A stretch of DNA of 64,000 nt from Ruania albidiflava DSM 18029 (lineage in GTDB: Bacteria; Actinomycetota; Actinomycetes; Actinomycetales; Beutenbergiaceae), in the NCBI RefSeq assembly GCF_000421225.1, contig NZ_ATWL01000006.1:124001-188000 (forward strand). Direction: 5' to 3'. Each line of letters opens with the position of its first letter. Position 1 is the first letter of the stretch. The notes under the pieces were generated by a model. That model made no database searches and had not been told where the DNA came from. It was given only the letters and a program-made list of their open reading frames with translations. Shown piece by piece: positions 18,019 to 26,286 of the stretch. A program made the translations under genes and the position numbers.

Positions 18019-19942
18019 GCTGAGCGAGCAGCTGCTGCCGGGCTCCGCCAGCACCTGGCAGCCACCGAAGCACAGTCCCCCGGTCCCGGTCGAGCTGCGG
18101 CCGCCACGTCATGGCTCGCTGCGCCAGCGGCTGCGTGCCTGGCGCTCCCGGCACCTGCTCCGGGAGGAACGCGCCCGCGCGGAGTACCACCGGTCCCGGA
18201 ACCCGGAGCGCGGGCTGCCGGTCTCCGCGGGACGGGCCGCCTGGGAGTTCGTCCAGCGGCTGATCGGGCGCCGGCGCCCCCTGGTCGCCGGGGTGCTGGT
18301 GCTGCACGCCCTGGCTGCGATCGCCGGTCTGGTGGTGCCCCGGGTGCTCGGTCACCTGGTGGACGTGGCCTCGGTGACCGGCACGCTGGTCACCACGCTG
18401 AACACGCTCGCGCTGACCGTGGCGGGTGTGGTGCTGCTGCAGACGCTGCTCACCTTCGCCGCCCGGTGCAGCGCGGCCGTGTTCGGTCAGGACCTGCTCG
18501 CCGAGGCCCGCGAGTACGTGGTGCACACGGTCCTCGGGCTGCCGCTGAGCACCGTGGAGAGCGCCTCCACCGGTGACCTGGTCACCCGGGTGACGCGGGA
18601 CGTCTCGGCGATGAGCGACAGTGTGCGCTGGGCGCTGCCACAGGCGGTGATCGCCGCGGTCACCACTGTGCTGACCGTTGCGGCGATGGTGCTGAACTCG
18701 CCGCTGCTCGCGGCCCCGTTGCTGCTGTCCGTACCGGCGCTGGCGTTCGCGGTGAGCCGGTACCTGAGGCGGGCACCGGCCGGCTACATCACGGAGGGAG
18801 CCACATACTCGGCCATCAACACCACGCTCACCGAGACGGTCGAGGGTGCCCGGACAGTGGAGGCGCTCGGTCTGCAGGAGCGCCGGATCGCCGCCGGGGA
18901 CGATGACGTGGCGGTCTCCGCGCAGGCGGAGCGGTACACCATGTCGATCCGCAACCTGCTGTTCAGCGTGATCGACTTCGCCTACAACTCCCCGCTGGTG
19001 ACCACGCTGCTGCTCGGTGGTGTGGGCTACGCCAACGGCTGGGCGTCCCTCGGCCAGATCACCACCGCGGCGTTGTACATCCAGGCGGTGGTGGAGCCGC
19101 TGGACCGGTTGATCTACTCTCTGGACGAGCTGCAGGTCGGGGCGGCGTCCACCACCCGGCTGCTCGGCATCGCTGCCGTCCCGCCGGACCGGCAGGCGGG
19201 CCCGGACCGGCCCGCCGGCGTCCACCTGCAGGGCAGCGACCTGCGCTTCGCCTATCGCACCGGGCACGACGTGCTGCACGGTGTGCACGTGGACCTGCGC
19301 CCGGGCGAACGGCTCGCCGTGGTCGGGCCCAGCGGGTCCGGGAAGTCCACTCTCGGCCGGCTGCTGGCCGGGATCCACGGCCCGCGGACCGGGTCGGTGA
19401 CCGTGGGTGAGGTGGAGCTGACCGCACTACCGCTGGAGGTGCTGCGCACCGAGGTCGCTCTGGTCACCCAGGAGCACCACGTGTTCGTCGGCAGCGTCCG
19501 GGACAACATCGTCCTCGCCCGGGAGGACTCCCCGGACGAGGTGGTGGTCGAGGCGTTGCGCGCGGTCGGCGCCTGGGCCTGGGTGAAAGAGCTGCCCGAC
19601 GGTCTGGACACGCTGGTCGGCTCCGGGAAGCTTGCCCTCACCCCGGGGCAGGCGCAACAGGTCGCGCTCGCCCGGTTGATCGTCGCCGACCCGCACACCC
19701 TGGTGCTGGACGAGGCGACGTCGCTCATCGACCCGCGGACAGCGCGGACGCTGGAGTCCTCGATGGCGCAGCTGCTGGCGGGCCGGGCGGTGGTGGCCAT
19801 CGCGCACCGGCTGCACACGGCGCACGACGCGGACCGGATCGCCGTGGTGATCGACGGTCGGATCGCCGAGCTCGGCAGCCACGAGGAGCTGATCGACGCG
19901 GACGGCGAGTACGCCGCCTTGTGGCGTGCCTGGACCAGCTGA
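17987..19942 (+). CDS. ABC exporter half-transporter, ATP-competent partner
   Basis: This 651-aa partner has a long charged N-terminus, an exporter membrane domain (about 80-385) and a nucleotide-binding domain with intact Walker A GPSGSGKST (447-455) and Walker B TLVLDEATSLID. Its signature is degenerate, LTPGQ (551-555). Combined with the preceding subunit this gives one canonical site (Walker A/B here, LSGGQ there) and one dead site. The start at 17987 lies inside the end of the previous gene; the upstream frame to 17408 is only the shadow of that gene. Confidence 0.88.
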   Translation: MSKTPVTSLDELSEQLLPGSASTWQPPKHSPPVPVELRPPRHGSLRQRLRAWRSRHLLREERARAEYHRSRNPERGLPVSAGRAAWEFVQRLIGRRRPLVAGVLVLHALAAIAGLVVPRVLGHLVDVASVTGTLVTTLNTLALTVAGVVLLQTLLTFAARCSAAVFGQDLLAEAREYVVHTVLGLPLSTVESASTGDLVTRVTRDVSAMSDSVRWALPQAVIAAVTTVLTVAAMVLNSPLLAAPLLLSVPALAFAVSRYLRRAPAGYITEGATYSAINTTLTETVEGARTVEALGLQERRIAAGDDDVAVSAQAERYTMSIRNLLFSVIDFAYNSPLVTTLLLGGVGYANGWASLGQITTAALYIQAVVEPLDRLIYSLDELQVGAASTTRLLGIAAVPPDRQAGPDRPAGVHLQGSDLRFAYRTGHDVLHGVHVDLRPGERLAVVGPSGSGKSTLGRLLAGIHGPRTGSVTVGEVELTALPLEVLRTEVALVTQEHHVFVGSVRDNIVLAREDSPDEVVVEALRAVGAWAWVKELPDGLDTLVGSGKLALTPGQAQQVALARLIVADPHTLVLDEATSLIDPRTARTLESSMAQLLAGRAVVAIAHRLHTAHDADRIAVVIDGRIAELGSHEELIDADGEYAALWRAWTS

Positions 19943-19991
19943 GACCGCCGCCGGACCACGACACCCCATATCACCTCGGGCTCGAAATCTC

Positions 19992-20020
19992 TTTACCGAG
20001 ATGCGGAAGATGCCTAGACT
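19992..20020 (+). promoter_or_regulatory. Promoter of the purine-type permease
   Basis: TTTACC (19992-19997) and TAGACT (20015-20020) are 17 bases apart, giving a transcription start about 35 bases before the ATG. AAAGGAG precedes the start codon. No purine-riboswitch fold was recognised in the short leader. Confidence 0.6.
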
Positions 20021-20061
20021 CCCCGGGAGCGCACCACCAATCCGTGCAAAGGAGCACCCCT

Positions 20062-21495
20062 ATGACCACCGACGCGAAGCAGGATCCAGCGAAGACCCCT
20101 CCGCCACCATCGGACCCGGCCAAGCGCGGTGTGCTGGACCGCTACTTCGGCATCACCAAGGCTGGTTCGACCCTGCCGCGGGAGATCCGGGCCGGGCTGA
20201 CCACGTTCCTGGCGATGAGCTACATCGTGTTCGTCAACCCGGACGTGCTCAGCAACGCCATCGTCATCCCCGGTGTGGACAACGTGTTCACCCAGCTGAT
20301 CATGACCACCTGCCTGGCCGCTGCGGTCGGGTCGCTGGTGATGGGCATCGTCGCCCGCTACCCGTTCGCCCAGGCCCCCGGCATGGGGCTGAACGCGTTC
20401 TTCGCGTTCACCGTGGTGCTCAGCATGGGCTACACCTGGGAGGCGGCACTGGCCGCAGTGTTCATCTCCGGTGCCCTGTTCGTGCTGCTGTCCGTGATCG
20501 GCGCCCGGCGGGCGATCGTGCAGGCACTGCCCCTGACCCTGAAGCTGGCGATCACTGCGGGCATCGGTGCGTTCCTGGCATTCCTCGGCATGAAGAACGC
20601 CAGCATCATCGTGGCCGACGAGGCGACCTTCGTGGCCCTCGGTGACATGCGCTCCGCGCCAGTCTGGCTCGCACTGTTCGGACTGATGCTCACCGCAGTG
20701 CTGATGAATCTACGGGTCACCGGAGCGATCCTCTGGGGCATCCTGGCCAGCACCGCGGTGGCGATCGTCAGCCGGGCAGCGGTCTACACCGGACCGGACG
20801 GGCTGGTGCCGTTCCAAGGCTTCGCCGACGGCATCGTGGGCCTGCCGATGTGGCCCTCCGACCTGGCCTTCCAGATGGACTTCCACCACCTGCTGCGGGG
20901 CGAGAACCTGGTGGTGGGCATGCTCACCGTGGTGCTCACCTTCTTCGTGGTGGACTTCTTCGACGCCACCGGGACGCTCACCGGACTGGCCCAGCGGGCC
21001 GGCTACCTGGACTCCGACGGGAACATGCCGCGCGCCAAGACCGTGTTCTCCATGGACGGTCTGGCCGCGATGACCGGAGCCCTGCTCGGCACCTCCACCA
21101 CGACCGCCTACGTGGAGTCCGCGGCCGGGGTCGAAGAAGGGGGCCGGACCGGGCTGACGGCGGTCACCACCGGGGTGCTGTTCCTCGCCTCGATGTTCTT
21201 CTGGCCGCTGATCGGCGCCGTGCCGGGCGCCGCGACCGCCCCGGCGCTGATCCTGGTCGGCGCGCTGATGATGGCTGGGGTCAAGAACGTGGCGTGGGGT
21301 GACATCGGCGAGGCGCTGCCAGCGTTCCTGACCGTGGTGGCGATGCCGTTCACGTTCTCCATCGCCAACGGGGTGTCCCTGGGGATCATCAGCTATGCCG
21401 TCATCAAGCTGTGCAGCGGCCGGGTCAAGGAGGCCAGCTGGTTGCTGTACCTGCTCGCAGCGTTGCTGCTGGCCCGTTACATCTGGCTGTCCTGA
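20062..21495 (+). CDS. NCS2-family purine permease (AzgA/PbuG-like)
   Basis: This 477-aa permease has 12-14 membrane helices. The N-terminus RYFGITKAGSTLPREIRAG and FLAMSYIVFVNP match the AzgA-like subgroup that imports adenine, guanine or hypoxanthine by proton symport, as does GMGLNAFFAF and the STTTAYVESAAGVEEGGRTG loop. AAAGGAG precedes the ATG at 20062. Six kilobases from purB, it makes functional sense as the salvage counterpart, but the genes are not in one operon. Confidence 0.9.
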   Translation: MTTDAKQDPAKTPPPPSDPAKRGVLDRYFGITKAGSTLPREIRAGLTTFLAMSYIVFVNPDVLSNAIVIPGVDNVFTQLIMTTCLAAAVGSLVMGIVARYPFAQAPGMGLNAFFAFTVVLSMGYTWEAALAAVFISGALFVLLSVIGARRAIVQALPLTLKLAITAGIGAFLAFLGMKNASIIVADEATFVALGDMRSAPVWLALFGLMLTAVLMNLRVTGAILWGILASTAVAIVSRAAVYTGPDGLVPFQGFADGIVGLPMWPSDLAFQMDFHHLLRGENLVVGMLTVVLTFFVVDFFDATGTLTGLAQRAGYLDSDGNMPRAKTVFSMDGLAAMTGALLGTSTTTAYVESAAGVEEGGRTGLTAVTTGVLFLASMFFWPLIGAVPGAATAPALILVGALMMAGVKNVAWGDIGEALPAFLTVVAMPFTFSIANGVSLGIISYAVIKLCSGRVKEASWLLYLLAALLLARYIWLS

Positions 21496-21532
21496 CCAGC
21501 GCACCCGCTCCGACCGCGGCAGCCGGGACGTC

Positions 21533-22675
21533 TCAGCGCGGAGCGCTGTACTGCTGCTCTGGACGAGCACGGACCGGGTGCGGTGACGGGCCGAGGCGGG
21601 CTCCGCCGTCCCCGGCCGGAAGGCGACGGCGCACACCGACGTACGCCGCGGCGAGACCGACCAGCCCGAGCACCAGGAGGACCGGTCCGGCCGGGAAGCC
21701 GGCGATCATCCGCATCCGCGTCTGGGTGACCACCTGCTGGTAGTCGGCGGCGTCCGGAGCGCTGGCGAAGGTGAAGTCGGAGATGATCTGCCGTGCCGGG
21801 TCGTCGAACTCGTAGGCCATCACCGTCAGGTAGTCACCGGCCCCGGCCAGCTCGTCCCAGGTGGGACTGGTCCGCTGGCCCTCGGCGATCGGTCCTGCGA
21901 AGAGCAGCTCGCCCGGAGTGCTCGTGACCGTCGGGTCCGTGTGCCGGACCGGACCATCAGCGATCACATAGGTGGTCACGTGCTGGTCGGTCTCGGCCGC
22001 CGCGGAGATGCGCATCGGGTAGATCAGCGAGCTCGACGAGAAGCTCAGGTGCACCGGCTGGACCTCCCCGGCCAGCGTGCCCTCCTCGGCGACCATCCGG
22101 ATCGCGACGAAGTACCAGCCCTCGCTGACGTACGGGCTGAGCGCATCCGCCATCGGGTCGCTCATCACGTACTCGTGCTCACGCAGCCAGTCGGTCAGGC
22201 CGTCGGCGTCGGTGGCGGACAGGACTGTGGCCTCGAGCGGGCCGAGCGGTACCACGTCCAGCACCTCGACCCCACCCACCGGCGCAGCGCCGGCATCGGC
22301 ATCTCCTGCGCCGGCGGCCCCCTCCGGCCACCAGGTGTAGTCGTACTCCACCCGCGGTGCGGCCATCGCCTCCAGGTCGGCGAAGAAGGACGCGTCGGCG
22401 AGCTGGACGGCTGGTTCGGCCGGGGTGGGCATGATGACCGCAGCATCAGCGACATCGGTGCTCATGTCCAGCTGCATGACGATGTCCTCGGTGCTGCCGT
22501 CGAACGCCAGTGCCGCGACCTCCCGGTCGACGGTCAGCTCCGCACCTTCCGGAGCGACCGCTCCACCGCATGCGCACGCCTGCGCCGGCTCGGCCAGCAG
22601 CAGCCCTGCGAACGTGAGCAGGACGACGGCCGCTGCCGTCGCGACAGCGCGCCGCAGACGCACGAGCTCTCCCAT
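21533..22675 (-). CDS. DUF2330 membrane-anchored secreted protein
   Basis: This 380-aa protein has a signal peptide (about 1-33, ending AEPAQACACGG), a long extracellular domain and a C-terminal membrane helix (GPVLLVLGLVGLAAAYVGV) followed by an Arg-rich tail, so it should be anchored outside. The CACGG start of the mature part and its layout match DUF2330, whose function is unknown. The start MGELVRLRR was chosen because TACCGT ends seven bases upstream (leaderless). It diverges from the CsoR operon. Confidence 0.78.
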   Translation of the reverse strand: MGELVRLRRAVATAAAVVLLTFAGLLLAEPAQACACGGAVAPEGAELTVDREVAALAFDGSTEDIVMQLDMSTDVADAAVIMPTPAEPAVQLADASFFADLEAMAAPRVEYDYTWWPEGAAGAGDADAGAAPVGGVEVLDVVPLGPLEATVLSATDADGLTDWLREHEYVMSDPMADALSPYVSEGWYFVAIRMVAEEGTLAGEVQPVHLSFSSSSLIYPMRISAAAETDQHVTTYVIADGPVRHTDPTVTSTPGELLFAGPIAEGQRTSPTWDELAGAGDYLTVMAYEFDDPARQIISDFTFASAPDAADYQQVVTQTRMRMIAGFPAGPVLLVLGLVGLAAAYVGVRRRLPAGDGGARLGPSPHPVRARPEQQYSAPR

Positions 22676-22790
22676 GGCTGCCACGGTATGGGAGCCCCGA
22701 ACGCAGATCGGCCCCTGATACCGGATCGATATCGTGCAGCCCCAGATCGTGACCATTCCGTTGTCGTGCACACACGAGACGCACACAGAA

Positions 22791-22810
22791 ATACCCTCAG
22801 GGGGTATGAT
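22791..22810 (+). promoter_or_regulatory. CsoR operator overlapping -10 box
   Basis: ATACCC (22791-22796) and GGGTAT (22802-22807) form a GC-centred palindrome, the classical CsoR-type copper operator. TATGAT (22805-22810), a near-consensus -10 box, overlaps its right arm, so bound repressor would block RNA polymerase. Copper should release it and induce csoR and copZ. Confidence 0.8.
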
Positions 22811-22850
22811 GGACGGGATGTGCACGACGGCACCGGCACCAGGAGGATCG

Positions 22851-23162
22851 ATGACCACCCAGCAGACGCTCACCCATGCCGAGCACGGCTACACCCCCGA
22901 GAAGGATGCCTACCTGAAGCGGATGCGGCGGATCGAGGGGCAGGTCCGCGGGATCGAGCGGATGGTGGCCGAGGACGTCTACTGCATCGACGTGCTCACC
23001 CAGATCGCCGCAGTCACCAAGGCTCTGCAGGCCGTCGGCCTGGGCCTGCTGGAGGACCACCTGGGCCACTGCGTGGTGGACGCCGCCCGCACCTCCCACG
23101 AGGCCGGTGAGGAGAAGGTGAAGGAGGCCTCCGCCGCCATCGCCCGCCTCGTCCGGTCCTGA
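22851..23162 (+). CDS. csoR: Copper-sensing repressor CsoR
   Basis: This 103-aa all-helical repressor (DUF156) carries the Cu(I) ligand triad Cys45, His70 and Cys74 in YCIDVL and DHLGHC, the C-H-C pattern of true copper sensors, and the RRIEGQVRGIERM motif of the DNA-binding helix. The ATG at 22851 was chosen for its AGGAGG; in-frame ATGs at about 22806-22820 lie within the operator. It is followed at 31 bases by copZ. Confidence 0.92.
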   Translation: MTTQQTLTHAEHGYTPEKDAYLKRMRRIEGQVRGIERMVAEDVYCIDVLTQIAAVTKALQAVGLGLLEDHLGHCVVDAARTSHEAGEEKVKEASAAIARLVRS

Positions 23163-23193
23163 CCCCGACACCCGACCTGAGAAGGAGCCAGAA

Positions 23194-23415
23194 GTGACCA
23201 CCACCGTCATCGACGTCCAGGGCATGACCTGCGGCAACTGCGTCAAGCACGTGACCGAGGAGCTGACCGGTCTGACCGGCGTCAGCTCTGTGGAGGTGGA
23301 CCTGAACGCCGGCGGCATCTCGCCGGTGACCGTGACTTCCACCGACCCGCTGGACGAGGCGACGCTGCGGGAGGCCGTGGACGAGGCCGGCTACGAGGTC
23401 ACCGCGATCCGCTGA
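23194..23415 (+). CDS. copZ: Copper chaperone CopZ
   Basis: This 73-aa heavy-metal-associated domain protein has the metal-binding loop GMTCGNC (Cys13, Cys16) and a ferredoxin-like fold. It should carry Cu(I) to an exporter and to CsoR. The GTG start has GAAGGAG upstream. The P-type exporter CopA that normally completes the operon is absent here; a strong terminator follows directly. Confidence 0.92.
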   Translation: MTTTVIDVQGMTCGNCVKHVTEELTGLTGVSSVEVDLNAGGISPVTVTSTDPLDEATLREAVDEAGYEVTAIR

Positions 23416-23457
23416 GCCGGTCGTCGGCGAGCCAAGCACAGACTCCACGCCAGCAGC

Positions 23458-23495
23458 ACGATGGCCCGGGGACCGATCGGTCCCCGGGCCATCGT
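23458..23495. terminator. 38-bp perfect palindrome, bidirectional terminator
   Basis: Nineteen bases starting ACGATGGCCCGGGGACC are exactly mirrored, making a very stable hairpin between the convergent copZ and hsp20 genes. It ends 17 bases before the hsp20 stop codon. No T-tract is present on either strand. Confidence 0.85.
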
Positions 23496-23511
23496 CATAC
23501 CGCGGGAAGTG

Positions 23512-23982
23512 TCAGGCGACAGGTGTCGCCTCCGCACCGCTCTCGACCTCGGCGGCCTGCTCGGCGCCGGCCACGGCCGGGGCGTCGGCCGTCTGCACCG
23601 CGATCTTGCGCGGCTTTGCCGCTTCGGCGACCGGGATGCGCAGCGTGAGCACACCGTGGGCGTAGGACGCGCTGATCGCTTCGACGTCCAGCCCGTCGCT
23701 GAGGGTGAGCTGGCGGCGGTAGCCACCGGAGGGCCGCTCCTGGGCGAGCCAACGGCCGCCTTCCGGCTGAGCGATGGTGCGCTCGGCCTGGATGGTGAGC
23801 ACGCTGCCGTCCACGTCCAGGTCGATGCTCTCCGGGGCCACACCGGGCATGTCGATGTCGACGACGAACTCGTCGCCGGCCCGGTACAGGTCCATCGGCA
23901 TCCAGCGCGGTCCGCGCGCAGGGCCGGTGAGAGCGCCGGCCAGTCGGTCCATCTCACGGAACGGGTCAAATGTCAGGGCCAT
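23512..23982 (-). CDS. Small heat-shock protein (Hsp20/alpha-crystallin)
   Basis: This 156-aa holdase chaperone has the alpha-crystallin domain (about 28-120): ALTFDPFREMDR at the start, VDIDMPGVAPESIDLDVDG in the middle and the GVLTLRIPVAE C-terminal signature, followed by an Ala/Glu-rich tail. The start MALTFDP has AAGGAG upstream. A HAIR-like inverted repeat at 24101-24119 suggests control by the heat-shock repressor HspR. Confidence 0.92.
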   Translation of the reverse strand: MALTFDPFREMDRLAGALTGPARGPRWMPMDLYRAGDEFVVDIDMPGVAPESIDLDVDGSVLTIQAERTIAQPEGGRWLAQERPSGGYRRQLTLSDGLDVEAISASYAHGVLTLRIPVAEAAKPRKIAVQTADAPAVAGAEQAAEVESGAEATPVA

Positions 23983-24100
23983 CACAACTCCTTCCACTCG
24001 CGCGGCTCACCGCGAGCCGCTCGGCCGGTCCACGCGGTGGCGGACCGGAATCGGTCTGACATCTGGGTCAACGCGGGGTCGGTCCGGTTTGTTCCCAGAG

Positions 24101-24119
24101 TTGAGCGTAGGAGGCTCAA
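24101..24119. promoter_or_regulatory. HAIR-like HspR operator upstream of hsp20
   Basis: TTGAGC-N7-GCTCAA matches the known HspR element CTTGAGT-N7-ACTCAAG in arm sequence and in spacer length. It lies about 120 bases upstream of the hsp20 start, in the 219-base gap after the TPR-like gene. Confidence 0.7.
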
Positions 24120-24201
24120 GGCCCTGTTTCCGGCATGATGGTGCCGCTTTCCTCGTCTCGGTGATGGCTTGCCGGGGACCGGAGGCGGCGCAGCGGGCCG
24201 C

Positions 24202-24813
24202 TCACGTGGCGCGGCGGGCGGCAATGAGTCGCCGACCAGCAGCACGTACTGCCTGCCTGCTGGAATCGATCTGATCCTGCGGAGCGCCTGCAGCGAGGCG
24301 CAGTGCCAGAGCATGGGCAAACATGCCGAGCGCCTCGTCGTAGCGGCCTTGGTCGAACAAGGACTTGCCGCCGTGCTGCCGGGCGAAGTACCGCATCGCC
24401 ACGGCCACCCGATAGTCCCTTGTGCCCGCCCCCGCGCTGCGTGCCGTGGCATCTGCGCGCTCCCGCCCGGCGCGGAACAGTGCATCCGCAAGCTCGAACC
24501 GGCGCTGCCACTGCAGCACGTGCGCCAGCCGCAGTGCTGCGCCGACTGCTTCGATGGGCAGGTCCACCTCTGCTCTGGCCACCGGGACCTCAGCTGCAGT
24601 CCCTGGTCCCCCTGCAGCGGCGAGCGAGCACCAGCCGATCCGTTCGGCCTCGTCCAGGTCACCGAGCATCCGCAACCACCCGATGCGTTCGGCGTCACCG
24701 ACCGGTCCTTGCGCCCTCAGCTCGGCTGCCCGAGCACGCGCGGCGTCCGCGTCGTCGGGTACGTCCCGCAACGTGTCGTCGTCGATCGTGTAGGTGGGCG
24801 CAGGTGAAGCCAT
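24202..24813 (-). CDS. TPR-like hypothetical protein
   Basis: This 203-aa soluble protein is mostly alpha-helical. Segments around 75-180 look like tetratricopeptide repeats: ALRLAHVLQWQRRFELADALF and SLFDQGRYDEALGMFAHALAL share the A-x-x-x-x-x-G/R-x-x-x-x-A-x-x spacing. The start MASPAPTY was chosen because the frame above overlaps the divergent BNR gene, and GAGGAT ends six bases upstream. No enzymatic motif is visible. It may be a protein-protein scaffold; the role is unknown. Confidence 0.65.
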   Translation of the reverse strand: MASPAPTYTIDDDTLRDVPDDADAARARAAELRAQGPVGDAERIGWLRMLGDLDEAERIGWCSLAAAGGPGTAAEVPVARAEVDLPIEAVGAALRLAHVLQWQRRFELADALFRAGRERADATARSAGAGTRDYRVAVAMRYFARQHGGKSLFDQGRYDEALGMFAHALALRLAAGAPQDQIDSSRQAVRAAGRRLIAARRAT

Positions 24814-24889
24814 GCGGCAATCCTCGCTCGCCACAGCTCGTCGACACAATGCCTGGAAACCGCTATCCAAACATGGCAGGATCGTCGCC

Positions 24890-26194
24890 ATGTCACCGCA
24901 CGTGCCCACGGTCCACACGTTCAACGACAATGGCGCCTGGTGCTGGTTCCAGGACGAGCGGGCGCTCATCGACCCGGTGGCCAGCACGCTGCTGGTCGGA
25001 TCGATTGCCGCCCCCGAGGGCGTTGGCGGTGCGCACCGGGCCGGGAATGTGGAGCTTGCCGTGCACGATCTGGCCACCGGCCAGACCCAGGTGGTGGTGC
25101 TGCACCCGAACCTGGAGGCCGATGACCACAACGTGCCCGCGCTGTGGGTCCGTCCGGACGGGCGCTACCTGGCGATGTACACCAAGCACAAGACGGACAA
25201 CTTCACCCGCTGGCGGATCTCCACCCGGCCGCACGACGCCACCGAGTGGGACCCGGAGCAGACGTTCGACTGGACCGAGCTGACCGGTGGTCGGGGCGCC
25301 ACCTACTCGAACCTGCACCACCTCTCCGCCGAGGGCCGGCTGTACGCGTTCGCCCGCGCGGTCAACGACGACCCCTCGATCCTGGTCTCCACCGACGACG
25401 GCAGCACGTTCAGCTACGGCGGCAAGCTGTTCACCCGTCCGAAGGTCGGCTATGTGAACGGCTACACCCGGTACGCCTCGAACGGGACCGATCGCATCGA
25501 CCTGGTCACCACCGACCACCACCCGCGCGACTACGACAACTCGATCTACCACGGCTATATCTCCGGCGGCGCCCTGCACCGCAGCGACCACGCGGTGGTC
25601 GACGCGACCGTGCTCAGCGCCCAGGCCCCGTCCCAGGTGGAGCTGACCACGATCCTGCCCACCGGCACCGAGCTCGGCGGTGCGCGGCTCACCCACGCCT
25701 GGACCTGCGACCTCCGCCAAGGCCGCGGCGACCAGGCCGGTCAGCTGGCCGCAGTGCTCACCGCCCGCGCCGGGGACGAGCCGGAGGACTCCGACTTCAG
25801 CGACCACCGGTTCGTCTATGCCCGGTTCGACGGCGGCACCTGGCAGACCTTCCACCTCGCCCTGGCCGGGGCGAACCTGCTACCGCACGAGGAGGACTAC
25901 ACCGGGCTGGCCGCGATCGACCCCTACGACCTGGACTCGGTCTACCTGTCCGCCCCGTTCGACCCGCGCGACGGCCGCGCGCTCACCCACCACGAGATCT
26001 TCCACGGCCGCACCACCGACGGCGGTGCTACCTGGTCCTGGACGCCGGTCACCGAAGGATCAGGCGTGGACAACCTCCGCCCGATCGTGGTCCCCGGCGA
26101 CCCGGACACCCGGGCAGTGCTGTGGTTCCGCGGCACCATGACCGCCTCGCAGCACTACGACTGCGAGGTGGTGGGCCTGGTCGAGCCCCGCTGA
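24890..26194 (+). CDS. BNR-repeat protein, putative polysaccharide-active (BNR_4 type)
   Basis: This 434-aa beta-propeller protein starts FNDNGAWCWFQDERALID, a signature of the BNR_4 family, whose members include ulvan and rhamnogalacturonan-type lyases and sialidase-like proteins. Asp-box-like motifs STDDGSTFSY and TDGGATWSW are present at about 165 and 385. No signal peptide is visible, unlike most secreted family members. CAGGAT ends seven bases before the ATG (possible leaderless start). Neighbours give no clue to the sugar. Enzymatic activity is inferred only from family. Confidence 0.7.
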   Translation: MSPHVPTVHTFNDNGAWCWFQDERALIDPVASTLLVGSIAAPEGVGGAHRAGNVELAVHDLATGQTQVVVLHPNLEADDHNVPALWVRPDGRYLAMYTKHKTDNFTRWRISTRPHDATEWDPEQTFDWTELTGGRGATYSNLHHLSAEGRLYAFARAVNDDPSILVSTDDGSTFSYGGKLFTRPKVGYVNGYTRYASNGTDRIDLVTTDHHPRDYDNSIYHGYISGGALHRSDHAVVDATVLSAQAPSQVELTTILPTGTELGGARLTHAWTCDLRQGRGDQAGQLAAVLTARAGDEPEDSDFSDHRFVYARFDGGTWQTFHLALAGANLLPHEEDYTGLAAIDPYDLDSVYLSAPFDPRDGRALTHHEIFHGRTTDGGATWSWTPVTEGSGVDNLRPIVVPGDPDTRAVLWFRGTMTASQHYDCEVVGLVEPR

Positions 26195-26286
26195 CCCGCC
26201 CCTCCGCACCGCACCGCACGGCGCCGACCGCTCGATCGGAGGCAGCGCGCTGCGCCGCGGGGGAACAGGGTGCGATATAACGGGGT

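Noticed and set aside
19943-20061. Purine riboswitch in front of the NCS2 permease
   Set aside because: The predicted leader is only about 35 bases, too short for the aptamer, and the conserved core was not seen.
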